This document shows positions 1 through 10,646 of a DNA stretch of 64,000 bases, one piece after another. Within the stretch, counting starts at the first letter, position 1; every line of letters starts with the position of its first letter. The notes beneath the pieces are model-generated. The model saw nothing but the letters and a program-made list of their open reading frames with translations, was not told the DNA's origin and made no database searches. Source of the DNA: Monosporascus cannonballus (taxonomy: Eukaryota; Ascomycota; Sordariomycetes; Xylariales); contig QJNS01000061.1 in the NCBI GenBank assembly GCA_004154925.1, positions 124,001-188,000 of the forward strand, in the 5' to 3' direction. The position numbers and the translations under genes are program-made.

Positions 1-370
1 ACTGTCCTATGCTGCTGAGAAAGGCAATGAGGCAATAGTCAAGCTGTTACTGGCACGAACCGACATTGGGCCTGCTGCCAAGGATGATTCTGGCCGGACA
101 TCGTTGTCGTATGCTGCCGAAGGGGGGCATGAGTCCGTTATGCGACTGCTGCTTGACAAGGGCGCCGATATTGAGTCGAAGGATAACAAGGGCCGGACGC
201 CGCTATTTTGGGCCGCGGACAGAGAGCACGAGGCCGTCGTACGGCTGTTACTTGACAAGGGCGCCGATATTAAGTCGAAGGATAACGAGGGCCTGACACC
301 GCTGTTTTGGGCCATGTACAACGGTCACGAGGCCATTGTGCATCTACTAGAAGGAAAAACAGCAGCATAG
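1..370 (+). CDS. Ankyrin-repeat protein, C-terminal part (5' end outside window)
   Basis: The reading frame is open from base 2 and ends at TAG 368-370. It encodes about 122 residues made of consecutive ankyrin repeats of the LLLDKGADIESKDNKG type, with the helix signature (G/A)xTPLFWAA recurring every 33 residues. Ankyrin repeats are protein-binding scaffolds; in fungi such arrays often form the C-terminus of NLR-like or other multi-domain proteins, but the upstream domain is not visible here, so no function can be assigned. The last repeat ends in LLEGKTAA just before the stop. A solo LTR begins 45 bases after the stop codon. The near-identity of the last two full repeats at DNA level suggests recent repeat duplication. 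Confidence 0.8.
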   Translation, partial: LSYAAEKGNEAIVKLLLARTDIGPAAKDDSGRTSLSYAAEGGHESVMRLLLDKGADIESKDNKGRTPLFWAADREHEAVVRLLLDKGADIKSKDNEGLTPLFWAMYNGHEAIVHLLEGKTAA

Positions 371-415
371 TCTTTCTCTTCCTTACTTCAACACTGCAAT
401 TGTTATGTCATAGCG

Positions 416-623
416 TGTCAAACCTAACAACGCCAGTCAGCCCTAGCGGAGATTACTTTATGCACCCCTGGTACCTTTTCCTCTCAGCCACAGCTGTATT
501 TACGTGTATAAAAGGAGGGTTCGCTACCTTCACTTTCTAGCTAGGACCTTCTAGAGGTCAGGCAACCTTTAATACACTTCTTCTTCAGTTATATGCTTCT
601 GTGTGTGATGTCAGGGTTTCATA
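416..623 (+). mobile_element. Solo LTR, copy A (family 1, short form)
   Basis: A 208 bp element starts TGTCAAACCTA and ends GTCAGGGTTTCATA. It is flanked by a perfect 5-bp target duplication TAGCG (411-415 and 624-628). It contains a TATA-like TGTATAAAAGG and the conserved tract TTTCTAGCTAGGACC. The same sequence recurs at 30228, 35618, 49057 and 53665. Length, TG start and 5-bp duplication fit a solo LTR left by recombination of a retrotransposon; no internal gag/pol region adjoins it. A non-autonomous element with the same ends is the alternative. Confidence 0.85.
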
Positions 624-1373
624 TAGCGCGACGTAGGAGGGGTCAGGAACAGCTCAAATATAAGTTATAAGAAACCGGGCGCTTCAGAGCTTGTTAATAA
701 GTTGCAAACCATCTGATACGAACATAACTCATTGGGAAAGCCTGTTTCAACCCAACCGGCGGATACGGACTGAGCGAATCCTCTCCAACAGTGGATATTT
801 CAGAGTCCCAATCCATCCCCGCTTCTCCATTAATCACTGCTGATCCTGAAGAGTCCTCACTCGGCTCCGCCTCGTCCCCGACCTCTGACAGTGGAATGTG
901 GCCCATCGTAGCCGTCATCCTCCAAGAAAATATGCGGAGTGAGGGTGGGCAGGGGGTATATAGGATAGAGTTCAGAAATAGATGTCAAATTTAGTTCTCT
1001 TCCTTAACCTGCGCCGAACTATTTCCCTCGTCCCAGGGAACACAAGTCCTTTATGCATCTGCCAGTCAGCCCTCTGGTTCCTCTCCCGTCGTATGCCACA
1101 AACTTTACACGGCCACATCTCATTGTCCCTTCTGCCCTCCCACACGTCTTGCAAAGCATAATTTCCGTAGAGGTCCCGAGTTCCGAGCCTCCTCGGCCCT
1201 AGTCCCTTCGTACAACCTCAGACATCGTCACCTGGACCTGCCACCGCATCCCAATCTCGCATTTGCCCTTCCGCACATCACCCATATAACAACGAACTAG
1301 CTTCGTTCCTAAAGGCTCTCAGGGGCGAACCGCTTGCGGGTTGCATTGCCTGTTTATTTTATCCCACCCGTTC

Positions 1374-1880
1374 TCATTTATCCTCTGACGCGTCCCAAGA
1401 TTCGGCGTTGCCGATAGTCCCCTCATTCAGCCGTTCCAGCCTCATCTCCGCCGCGACCATGTTCTCCGGAACCCTGTTGCCTACAAAGTCCCCTTCTCGT
1501 GCCTTGCGCAAGAGCATGATGCCGTCTAGCGGCGAGCACCCCGACAGCTGTACGTACAAGCTATACAGATCACACTGCGTAGGAACCGCCAGGCCGTCGA
1601 TATTCTTCGTCCCCGTCCCCCACAGTTCCAGTGCCACTCGACCTCGGGCCCTCCACAGAGCGTACGCCCTGTCTGTCGTGCTGGTATCTCTGTTTTGTCT
1701 TGAATGGTTTTTTTTTTTCGTCCCATGGAATGGCCATGCTTGGGAGGAAGATCGACCTCCCCTGTACACGACGGAACCAGTGGAATTCGTCGCAGAAGAG
1801 AGTAACGGGTATCCTGCCGAAGCTACAAGTTTATTCATTCGTGGCGTATAATGCCCGCGCATCGCGCGTGCTGACCTCAT
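1374..1880 (-). CDS. Possible hypothetical protein, doubtful
   Basis: This is a 168-codon open frame. The part from about residue 65 onward has a balanced composition (for example LWGTGTKNIDGLAVPTQ and PENMVAAEMRLERLNEG) and could be the end of a real exon, while the N-terminal part looks like random translation. A forward frame overlaps the same bases. No family, signal peptide or splice pattern could be recognised, so it is listed only as a candidate. Confidence 0.2.
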   Translation of the reverse strand: MRSARAMRGHYTPRMNKLVASAGYPLLSSATNSTGSVVYRGGRSSSQAWPFHGTKKKNHSRQNRDTSTTDRAYALWRARGRVALELWGTGTKNIDGLAVPTQCDLYSLYVQLSGCSPLDGIMLLRKAREGDFVGNRVPENMVAAEMRLERLNEGTIGNAESWDASEDK

Positions 1881-2729
1881 CGATGATCGGGGTGTATTTC
1901 CCTCGTCAGTTCATCCGTCTCCGTCCATCAATGTGGGGGAACTTCAGAGTTGGATAACGTAAACCCGTCGTGTCGTCATAGAAAATTCTTTGCGGATTAA
2001 CTATCGCAAGTATCATATCTCCGAATTTACCCGGCATCTGCATCTCGAGGCGACTGAATGAGTAGTCGTCTGACTACTTCAGTAAAACAGGAGTGCATAG
2101 ATGACCTCTGCTGCGGCGCGACTGGAGAGACCGCAGCCGCTAAAGCAGGATTTTGCCACATTTGGACAAGCGGACAAGTCTGGGAGGTTGGTTTCTCTCC
2201 AGATGAGGGGCAGGGTCCACGGTTCCATCCGCGTGCCATGATATCCAAAACGTAACGCAAACTACTATCACGCGAGGTTCATTTATGATTCCGTACGGCT
2301 AGTCGGGGACTATCTCACCAATCTCGCGGGCGCGATATGCGGTGCCTCATCAATTTCGGCCAGTGCCTGCCCGTACTCTCCCCTTTTACAATGCGGTTCT
2401 CATGTTGCGCCGCGGGTGGATCCAGGGGTAGCAAAACTTGCTTCAGGGACGAAAGTGTCACAGGCGCCTGTGTGGTCTTCAGTGGAACAGATTCTATCTA
2501 TCACAGGCTCACGCGTTCTTAGAGGGATGCTCAACGGCCGTTTGAAGCACGCACAACAAGCCGGCGCATGGATGCACCCGGACGAGGACGACCAACGTCG
2601 ATATCACCTACAAGAATTGGAGAGGAGAGATAGTCGACACTAGGTCGATGATAGCTAGAGCGAGGTGTATGGTAGAAACCCGATAAGTCTTGACGCCTGC
2701 GCTTTCACAGTTATTGGGTTTCCTGCGGT

Positions 2730-2732
<3 letters not shown>

Positions 2733-2760
<28 letters not shown>
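2733..2760. repeat. (TA)n microsatellite
   Basis: Fourteen uninterrupted TA units in an interval without recognised genes. Confidence 0.9.
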
Positions 2761-2761
<1 letters not shown>

Positions 2762-3001
2762 CCATAGCTGCCGATTTATCATTAGAGTGGATGATAGGAA
2801 TATGGCTCGGGAGGTTCTCGGTACCCGCTAGGATCCTGACAGCTTGGTAGATCTACCAGTTTCAGATTATCTGGTCATCTAGCACAACCGTGAAGGAGTC
2901 CACCGAAAGCTCCGCATGTTTACCTGGTATCTATCTACCTAAGGTCTCGTCCACCTATTGCTTCACGGCGTCCTCGAATTGAGCATCATCGGGAAGGTGC
3001 G

Positions 3002-3488
3002 ACGGTGTTCTACGCGGCGTCGGTGCTCTGGGGTGCCATCGGGCCGCGGCCCATGTTCGTGCACGGCGCGCTCTACGCGCCGCTGTAGTGGTTCTGGTTG
3101 ATCGGCGCCACGGCGCCCGTCACCGCCTGGCTCCTGGCACGCCGCTTCCCGAAGTCCGCGTTCCAGTACGTCAGCGCCCCGCTGATCTTCGGCGTCTCCG
3201 GCACGATCTCGCCGGCGACCGTGTACAACTACCTCTGCTGGGGCGCCGTGGGCTGGTCGTCAACTGGTTCGTCAAGCGCGGGTATCGTGGCTGGTGGCTG
3301 CAGTACAACTACATCACGTCGGCGGCGCTCGACAGCGGGCTCATCGTGTCGCCCTGTACTTGAGCTCCGCTACGCCGCCGCAGTGGTTCGGCAGCGTCGG
3401 CGTCTTCGGGATGCTTGACCCGAAGGGAGAGGCAGCCAAGAGCTTCGCGGAGGAGGGTCGGACGTTCGAACCCGCTACGTGGCCGTAA
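3002..3488 (+). pseudogene. Oligopeptide transporter (OPT family) C-terminal fragment
   Basis: Read in successive frames, this segment gives the C-terminus of a fungal OPT transporter: FYAASVLWGAIGPRPMF, then WLLARRFPKSAFQYVSAPL, FGVSGTISPATVYNYLCWG, KRGYRGWWLQYNYITSAAL and finally TPPQWFGSVGVFGMLD..ATWP before TAA 3486-3488. OPT proteins are multi-span plasma-membrane proton/oligopeptide symporters. The copy is dead: an in-frame TAG lies at 3086-3088, a one-base frameshift near 3255 after the GAVGW segment, and a further frameshift with loss of sequence near 3355-3365. Nothing upstream of 3002 resembles the N-terminal 80 percent of such a protein, so it is a truncated fragment. Its high GC against AT-richer flanks marks the old coding exon. 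Confidence 0.88.
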
Positions 3489-5347
3489 GAATTCTTGACT
3501 TAGCTTGCCGGAAAATAGCGGAGATGTGGATTTCCCGGAGCTATTGTCCAGGGGTAGATGACATTAGAGGATATGGGTTCGGGGCCTATCGGAACACACA
3601 ATTAGGTGCTTCAGGTGCGAGACGGGTTGTAGTTTAGGACTGTGAGCAGTCCTTATCAAAATTCAATTTCGAGTATAACTCTGAGTGGCAACGATACCTA
3701 CGCACTGTCATCTTCTGTAGTCTGTGCCCGCCGCTAAGATCCGGCGTGCCTTATTCCCTTCCCAACATCGATACGTGCCCCCAACATATATTCCGGAATC
3801 AGCGCGTTGCTGAGCCGCGCGCCTGGTGCTCCGTCCGTCAGGCACACACATCCCTCAGCCGTGAATTTTGGGCGTGCAAGTGACCAATCGAGCTGGAACG
3901 ATCGAAGCATCTGACCCCAGAGCTCGGGGTCTTCCGTCGGGACATATCCTCTCGCGAGCGAGACCAGCAAACGGATAGTACTCTGCTTATCCACTCGCCG
4001 TACATAGATATCACCTAACTCGCGAGCTAACCCGCCGCGCTCTCATTCTTCTTCTTCTTCCCGGCTCGATCGAAACAGCGCCGCGTACCATGCGCTCCAC
4101 GGCTAGATCGAAAAGGTGGGGCGCGGACTACTAACCCACTGACATCGGCCACAGGTCGGCTCGCGATGGACCGGCCGCGGAAGAAAAGAAAGTGCGCCTG
4201 CCATGTTCCAGTGAAGGAAAGAATGAACACGCGAGCGCGCACGGTGTTACCGTAGTAGCCGGGCGGGGGACGTCAACGTGCGTCCCCTCATCACTAGGGT
4301 TCGGCGACGCGGGCGGACAGCCTGGAGCTTGCGCACCGGGCAGCCAGCCGGGGAAGGGCGGACCTCGTGCCCTGTCCGGGAGAATGGCGGGCTTCGGGGT
4401 ACAGCGGAGGAGCGCCGTCGATTTTCCGTCGCCCGCGCTATCCGGCGGGCCAAAACTCGCAGATAGTTCAGCGGCACCACCACGATGCCGGGGAGCACGA
4501 GCGCCAAAGGGGGGGCGCTTAGCGATGGCAGGAGGCCGAGATCGGCATCTCGTGGATTTTTCTTTTGCTACGTTCGGATTGCGGGGTCTAAAGGGGATCT
4601 CTATGTGTCAGAGGGTTTTCCCCGTGAGGTTTGAGCAGAAGCGCAGGAAATCTCCATGAATCAGAGCAGAGGGAGGCCCTTCATTCATGTTTCGGATAGA
4701 CCCACCCTATTAAACACTCTCCAAATTGTGGTGATCAGAAAAGCTTGGAGATGCCACGATTAACTGGTGGGCTTGACGCCTACTCCCGTGTTTGTCATTA
4801 GCGATATAAAATCCCCAGAGAAGACACCATAGAGAATCAGCCACGAGCGACATGGCTGTCACTAGCTTCTTCTCCTAGCACACTTTGCGGCGTCGTCTGT
4901 ATTAGGGTCTATGGACCGGACCCCATGTAAAGTCGTTTCCCACGATGTTGGCAAGATACCCTCATAGCTGGCATCCGTACGTGCGTTAACGAAGCACCCG
5001 GTGCCAAGTATAACCGTGGGTCATTACCGCTAGATAGCTATCCCGGAATCGTGAATAGCCTCGTAGGTCTGTCAAAACGGTAAGGCAGCGAGACGCTGGG
5101 AAAGCTTGGGCTCAACAGCCGCTTGTCTCGAGCAAACATGAAAAGTCGTCGATAGACAAAAATGCATCCGAAGCTGGCAGATATGATCAATACGGGAGAG
5201 TACGGACGGACGGGATCCAGCTGGATTAATGAAGTTGTTTGTGATTCCACTGCCTCGCACGGCCGCCCGGATTTGCTATCTACAATTCTAGAGTACACAA
5301 CGAAAAGGGAATGGTATGCGCTGGTGGTGGTGGTGGTGGTGGATCGT
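3489..5347. other. Interval without recognised genes
   Basis: An 86-codon reverse frame at 3734-3994 and GC-rich overlapping frames on both strands at 4190-4660 are present, but none resembles a known family or shows splice structure. The last 300 bases are the 3' flank of the ATP synthase subunit d gene. A short (GGT)n run lies at about 5324-5342. Confidence 0.5.
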
Positions 5348-6208
5348 CTATAGCAGGGAGAGGTCGCCGAATTTTTCCTAGACGGGAACTTTTGTCAGCA
5401 ACACGGACATGATCGACAGCGGCAGCCATGAAGAAGGAGGGGGGCAATCGTACCTTGTATCCCGGCACTGTCCAGCGGCCCTTGGAAACCAGCTTGGCGG
5501 TCTTCTCGTCGATCGAGGGCTCGGCCGCGGCGACTTCTTCCTGTATTCCGAATCAGCATCCTCCCCATCTTCCCAACGTCCACTAGCTCGCCTGCCGGCA
5601 CGGGCACGGGCAGGGCAGTAGCCGGTCCACCTCCCCATTCCGAGACATACCACAGTGAGCTCATCGAACGGACGAGCCTCCTCGATATTTCTCAGGGTCT
5701 TCTGGAGGTCCTGGAGCTCGAGGTCGACCTTCTCCTTGGTCTGCTCGGCGTTGCGGACGGCCTCGACCTCGAAGGCGTCGATGGCCTTGAGCTGGCGCTG
5801 GACGTCGTAGGTGGCGGGCTTGAACTCCTTGAAGCGGCGCTCGACCTCGTCGACGACGGCCCGGTTCTTGAGCACGGAGCGGTAGTGCGCGAAGTCGACC
5901 GTCGTGGCCTGCTCCTGCAGCGCGGCCACGCGGCGCCGCGCGTTCTCGTTGCGCTGCTTGAACGCCTGCAGCGAGGCCGCCGTCTGGCCCCGCAGGCCCA
6001 GCGACGTCGTCACCTTGGCCCAGTCGAGCTTGAGGGCTGCGCTTCGTGGCTGTTCGGCAGGAAAAGAAATTAGCTCACTTGTTTTCGGCAGCGGGAAAGC
6101 GGGCGTCAATTGGGGAATAAGGGTTTCCAATAAGGAAGGCTTCCGGTATGGAATCGAAGGGGCGTCTCGTAGAAGCTCCTCATGCGGGGGTTGACCTACT
6201 GCCGCCAT
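5348..6208 (-). CDS. ATP7: Mitochondrial F1Fo-ATP synthase subunit d
   Basis: This gene encodes a 174-residue protein, the usual length for fungal subunit d, a peripheral-stalk component linking F1 to the inner-membrane Fo sector. There are four exons: 6200-6208 (only M-A-A), 5651-6049, 5454-5540 and 5348-5377. The introns start GTAGGT, GTATGT and GTACGA and end AG (150, 110 and 76 bases). The product begins [16 protein letters not shown] and contains [30 protein letters not shown] and the C-terminal [21 protein letters not shown], all hallmarks of the family. The three-residue first exon is easily missed; reading through intron 1 gives a spurious longer N-terminus. It heads a run of minus-strand housekeeping genes. 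Splice sites were placed by eye but restore family sequence at every junction. Confidence 0.95.
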
Positions 6209-6765
6209 GGTTGTGATGTGTTCTGTAGTGCGGTAAAATGAGTGGAGTAGTGAAGCAATTCGCATCAAAGTTGCTTCGGCTTGACGGGGGAGAAGTCGGC
6301 GTTTTGGAAGGTCTAGATCCCGTGATTCAAGTCACGTGACACCCAATTTCGATACGGGCAGGGGCATTCCAACAATATGCCGCTCCCCCTATGATGGCAT
6401 GAGAGTAAGAACCAGGGATCTTGAATTTGATCGTTCGGAACCCCAGTATTGCTAATTTCGAAATCGAATTTACAATTCATCATAGGGAGTGGCGGCTGAG
6501 AAGTCACGCAAAATCGAGCACCTTCACAGAGCGATTACAGCTGATGTCACCAAGCACGGGGCACTTTACACTGCGGATTGCGCTGAAGGGTTCATTGAGA
6601 ATCCCTTAGACGGCTCTCTTGTACATCGCGATACATAGTGGTAAACCGTCTTCCCTTTTTTGGTCCCACCCATGCACGCTTTTCCCTAATTGTTATGCCA
6701 GGGCCATCGAGGCCACGGTCCAAATGCCAGTGTCGGAAATCATCCTCAGACGCTAGTTACGTCCA
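6209..6765. other. Intergenic: ATP7 promoter and NAC alpha 3' flank
   Basis: The interval is non-coding. It holds the upstream region of the subunit d gene and the 3' flank of the NAC alpha gene. No repeat or RNA gene was recognised. Confidence 0.6.
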
Positions 6766-7678
6766 CTAGACACTCAAGGCCATAATTGAGTTGACTATGT
6801 CATTGTCGTTCTCTTTCAGAGCCTTGATCGCCTTCTTCCGGGAGACGCCGGCTTGGGTCTGGACCAACTCGATGTCCTTGTCCTCCAGACCCTCGGCATC
6901 CACCTCCTCGTCGTCGTCATCGTCGTCCTTCTTGGCCTCGGCGCCCTCAGCGGCCTTGCTGGGCTCGCCGTGGCTGTGGTCATGGCCGGCGTGGTCGTGG
7001 TCGTGCTCACCACCAGCCTGGGCCAGTTGCGCGGCAGCAGCCTGCTGGGCGGCAGAGTTGAGGTCCTCGATCTTAGCCTCACCGAAGACGCTGGACGGTG
7101 TTAGAGGCTGCATCTGTCTCGCCTGTACGTATCACTTTGGGCACTCACATGTAGGTGTTGCTGTTGGGCGACTTGTAGACCTCTGGGTTGTTGATAACGA
7201 AAAGGATCTGTAGGCGCAGTCTTGTCAGTCTCGACTCCGGCCGTACAGTTTTGAGCAATCCCGAGACGGATGCAGAAGCTGGCATTCCAATTGCCAGTCA
7301 TCCAAGCCTAATTCGGGGACGGATATTTGACGGCTTCCTCGCCATTTGTCCGGTTGTACGATGCCGTAACCAGCCCAGCCTTCCCACACCCGGATTTTTT
7401 CACATCAAAAGATAACAAAATAAGCCCGATCGACAACTTACATTCTTCGGTCGGCGGAGGGTGACACGGGTGATGCCGGGCACGCGCTGCAGGTGCAGCT
7501 TCTCGATGGCCTTCCGGGCCTTCTTCTCGTTGCGGGAGTGGATCACAGCGGTCGAGCCGGCAGGGCCGCTCTCGCCAGCCTCGACCTCGGAGTCGGAGCT
7601 CTCATCGTCCTCGTGCTCCTCGACGGTGGTCTTCTTAGGCTCCTCGTCGGGAAGCTCTTCGACGCGGGGGTTGGCCAT
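6766..7678 (-). CDS. EGD2: Nascent polypeptide-associated complex subunit alpha
   Basis: This gene encodes a 206-residue NAC alpha subunit, which with the beta subunit binds ribosomes near the exit tunnel and shields nascent chains. Exons are 7442-7678, 7149-7207 and 6766-7090, with introns GTAAGT..CAG (234 bases) and GTGAGT..CAG (58 bases). The start ATG gives [16 protein letters not shown]. The NAC domain (about residues 45-110) is [17 protein letters not shown], then [12 protein letters not shown] and [27 protein letters not shown] His/Asp-rich linker ([14 protein letters not shown]) and an acidic stretch precede a C-terminal UBA-like domain ending [17 protein letters not shown]. The order and length match fungal EGD2. 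The first intron has the strong donor AAT|GTAAGT. The gene is transcribed in the same direction as its neighbours. Confidence 0.96.
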
Positions 7679-8783
7679 TCTTTCTGCGGGGAGTCTGGGG
7701 AAAACGAACGGCTCTGAATCAGCTTCTTTTGCTCGAATTTTGAAAATTTTACCCCTCGTTCGAAAACTTGGCTGGCTGCGAAAGTGGGATGAGGATCGGG
7801 TGGGGAATAGCCTCGGGTCGTGTCGTAGGGAATTCTGACCAGATGACAAAATCTTCTGAATATCTCGTACGCCTGAAGCTGATTTCCTTCCTGCACCGAA
7901 ACCAAAAATGGGCAAAAATGGGACTGCACTCACAAAATATCAGTTGAACGGAGAGACGACGTCGTCTACCTTTGGAGGGGCTAGCGAATGATTGTACCGG
8001 GCTGTGGTGGGCTTCGTCAATGTGGTGGAAAAGTTGCTGAATGTGACTACGATTGGGTACTTTTCTAGGGTTTACCGTGGTCGGCGACGCTAAGCCGGAT
8101 CTGGAATTTTGTGCTACCGGTATTAAGTACCTCGTACCTTGTACCTCTTACCTCTTACCGTGCAACTACTTCCGTTAACCTAGGTACCTAGGTAGGTATG
8201 CATGCAATGACCTACCTACTAAGTACTCACCGTAATGACGCCCCCGGCCCTTAACTGTCCTTAACTGTTGTAGGAATTTCTTGTAGAGTTTACGTTATGG
8301 GGGCATCGCGTTTAGAGATGTCGAATATTGACAGCCCTTCTTGAAAACGAGGATATGCTGGATTGTTCTTTGGTTTATCATGGGTGATGCTTATTTTGAA
8401 GATGCAAGGCATGTCATTTACCATAGAGGATGGAGTGAGCATTATCGTTTGCATTAAGACAACCCAGTAAGTACTGCACACGGGCAGTAAGCCCTCATCC
8501 AGGTTTTTCTTTACGGGGTCTCTTTTTTTTTTTTTTGTTTCGTGTGGAATGTCCATATCATTGACGCCAGTCACCACTTGTAAAATCTTCGCGTGGCATA
8601 CACGTCTTCCCAGACGAAGCAGCAAAAGTTATTCCATCCATCAACCCCATGCCAGGTGTATCGATGTAGTATCATGCAAGACCCGAATTCGTAGCACCAG
8701 ACTACCCTCCGCTCCTCTTGCGAGGCCAGACCGTGCCAGGTCACTTAACGCCCCTTTCCTATGCGTTGCGTGTCGCATGTGAT
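7679..8783. other. Intergenic with TACCTA/TAGGTA-rich tract
   Basis: This is the upstream region of NAC alpha and the 3' flank of eL14. At about 8125-8235 there is a dense run of TACCT/GTACCTAGG units, including CCTAGGTACCTAGGTAGGTA. Similar units occur at 57105-57172. A poly-T run lies at about 8522-8536. No gene was recognised. Confidence 0.6.
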
Positions 8784-9293
8784 TTATGCGGAAGCCTTGA
8801 CCTTGGCGAGTGCCTTGCGCTGCTCGAATCGTCGCTGCTTCTTGAGTCGCATAACCTTGAACCGGTCGAAGTCGGTCAGGGCCTTTCTTCTCTCCGTCTG
8901 CTCCTTTCTCTTGGCCCAGTTGCTCTCCCTCCACTTCGCGTCGATACCCGCCTTCTCCCACGCGGCCTTGACGGTTCCTGTTCGGGCAGCCCGCGGCAGC
9001 TTAGGAATGACGAAGGGTGCCAGCAGGACATCGGTGAGGCGTACGGCTTGTCGGGGGACGACGAGCTTGGGGTCCGACGAAGGTCCATCAACCAGAGCCT
9101 ATAATCCAGTCAATCACTGCGCCCAATCCGTTCTTCGGTCGAAGGCGTTTATTGTGGAACATACGCGCTTGTGGTCAATGATCTCGACGATGGTGGCGAG
9201 GCGGCCGGTGTAGGGGCTGTCGCCCTGGATGAGGACGATGCGGCCGACCTCGACCAGACGCCAGGATGGAGACTCGATGGTTGCGTCGCCCAT
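8784..9293 (-). CDS. RPL14: 60S ribosomal protein eL14
   Basis: This gene encodes a 147-residue large-subunit ribosomal protein of the eL14 family. The two exons are 9165-9293 and 8784-9098, separated by a 66-base intron (GTATGT..TAG). Exon 1 encodes the KOW-like N-terminal barrel with [16 protein letters not shown] and [12 protein letters not shown]. Exon 2 begins ALVDGPSS, then [16 protein letters not shown], the diagnostic [19 protein letters not shown] and the basic tail [19 protein letters not shown]. The intron falls at the DHKR/ALVDG junction, a common position in this family. The start ATG is the only one in frame at the N-terminus. Confidence 0.95.
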
Positions 9294-10646
9294 TTTGAGA
9301 ATGTGCTACGGCGAGATGATTAGCGGAAGGTATCGAAGGAAAATGGCGCGTAGAATATGGCGAGGGGATCAAGGTGCCCGAGAATTTAGGTCGTGCAGGA
9401 AGTTGGAGAGACTCACTGGTTGGGGGTGCCGAGGTGGATGTCGTTCGTGATGTGATTCTTCACACAATTCTTTTTTCCTTACCTTGAAGTCCCGGACGTT
9501 ACTTTCCTGAGATGGATCGGCTACGGGCGATTTTGTGTGGGTGGAAAAGTGTTTGCCCTAATCCAAAATTTGGGTCGGACTTAATCAGCCCCCGCTTTCC
9601 GTATCCTAAGCCCAATGCGGGATAGTGGGTTCTGCCATGCGAGATTAGCGGGGACCTCTGACCTTTTCTTTTTTTTTCTGGAGCTTCCAATCAAGTCTTC
9701 ATCTTCATGCCTGAAAACTTTCCCATCTTTCCTGTCCGCATAGAGAAACATCCTATGGCCTTTGTATGCATCGCGTCCATACAGAGAGGTAAACAAAGCA
9801 TTCTTTTCCATGAGCTGCGAATCCATTTTCCTTTAACTTTCATGATTTCATGATGAGGTAATTTGCGATTGATTCTACTCTGTTGGCGCCCTCGCCGGGG
9901 CTGCTATAGCAGGTGGAAAGGTGATAGTCAATTCTTACATATTCTGATAACACTTGGCTTGATCTACTTTCTATATGGCAATATAAGCGAAGCATAAGCT
10001 GACTGGCATTCATAGGATTCCAGCTGCACGCCTTTGGTGATGATATGCTCGCAGTTCTCATCAACTTGAAGGTGGCTTGAGTAGCTGCCGGGATGTGGCT
10101 CGAAGGTTCTTCTTCGCCATCTTGACAGGGTCCTATATGGTTTCTCGGCTCGCACCTGACTCTATCTTGAGCCGTAAGCGTGTGTAATGTGTGTTGTGAC
10201 CGAACATTCGGTCCGTTCTCTTCGGCGCGTGAATACCCAACACCTGTATTCTTCGCACACTCTCTCAGCGGTAAGGCAATACACAGTAGTAATCTACCCC
10301 GAGGTCTGTTCGTATGTCTTTCCCTACACGATGCTGTTATGACGCCCATTCTCTGTGTCCAGCTCTAACTCGTTGCAACCCCAGCGGCCCAATGGCGCAC
10401 ATCCACGCAGAGTTTTGTTTGCATAGTGGCCCATGTCAATCGAGGTAATGACTGTATTTGTAAGAGGTATATAATGCTTTCCTAACGCCTCGCTTCGTGC
10501 TTCGTGCTCTAATGCCGAAACACTATTATAAAACCAACGCTGCTGCATGCGCTTCGTAACCAAAGGTGCAACCCACAGATATCATGACTTACTAGAAATG
10601 CAAAAATACCGGGTTGGTCATTCAAAGAAACCCTGAGAGACTGATA
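9294..10646. other. Intergenic, no recognised gene
   Basis: The interval holds the eL14 promoter side, then about 1 kb without family-like sequence up to the 3' end of the MFS gene. A 169-codon reverse frame at 9840-10349 has the composition of chance translation. Confidence 0.5.

Larger units (their letters stand above)
629..3001. other. Gene-poor interval
   Basis: No gene was recognised. Short open frames lie on both strands, for example a 67-codon forward frame at 791-994 and a 168-codon reverse frame at 1374-1880 whose C-terminal half reads like protein but matches no family I know. A (TA)14 microsatellite lies at about 2733-2760. The sequence may hold decayed transposon DNA. Confidence 0.5.

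Noticed and set aside
4192..4659. 155-codon forward frame and an 86-codon reverse frame over the same bases.
   Set aside because: Both look like random Gly/Pro/Arg-rich translation; neither resembles a family, and the mutual overlap argues against either.
5378..6268. A continuous 296-codon frame for the ATP synthase subunit d gene.
   Set aside because: Its N-terminal 75 and C-terminal residues are translated introns; splicing gives the family-length 174-residue protein.
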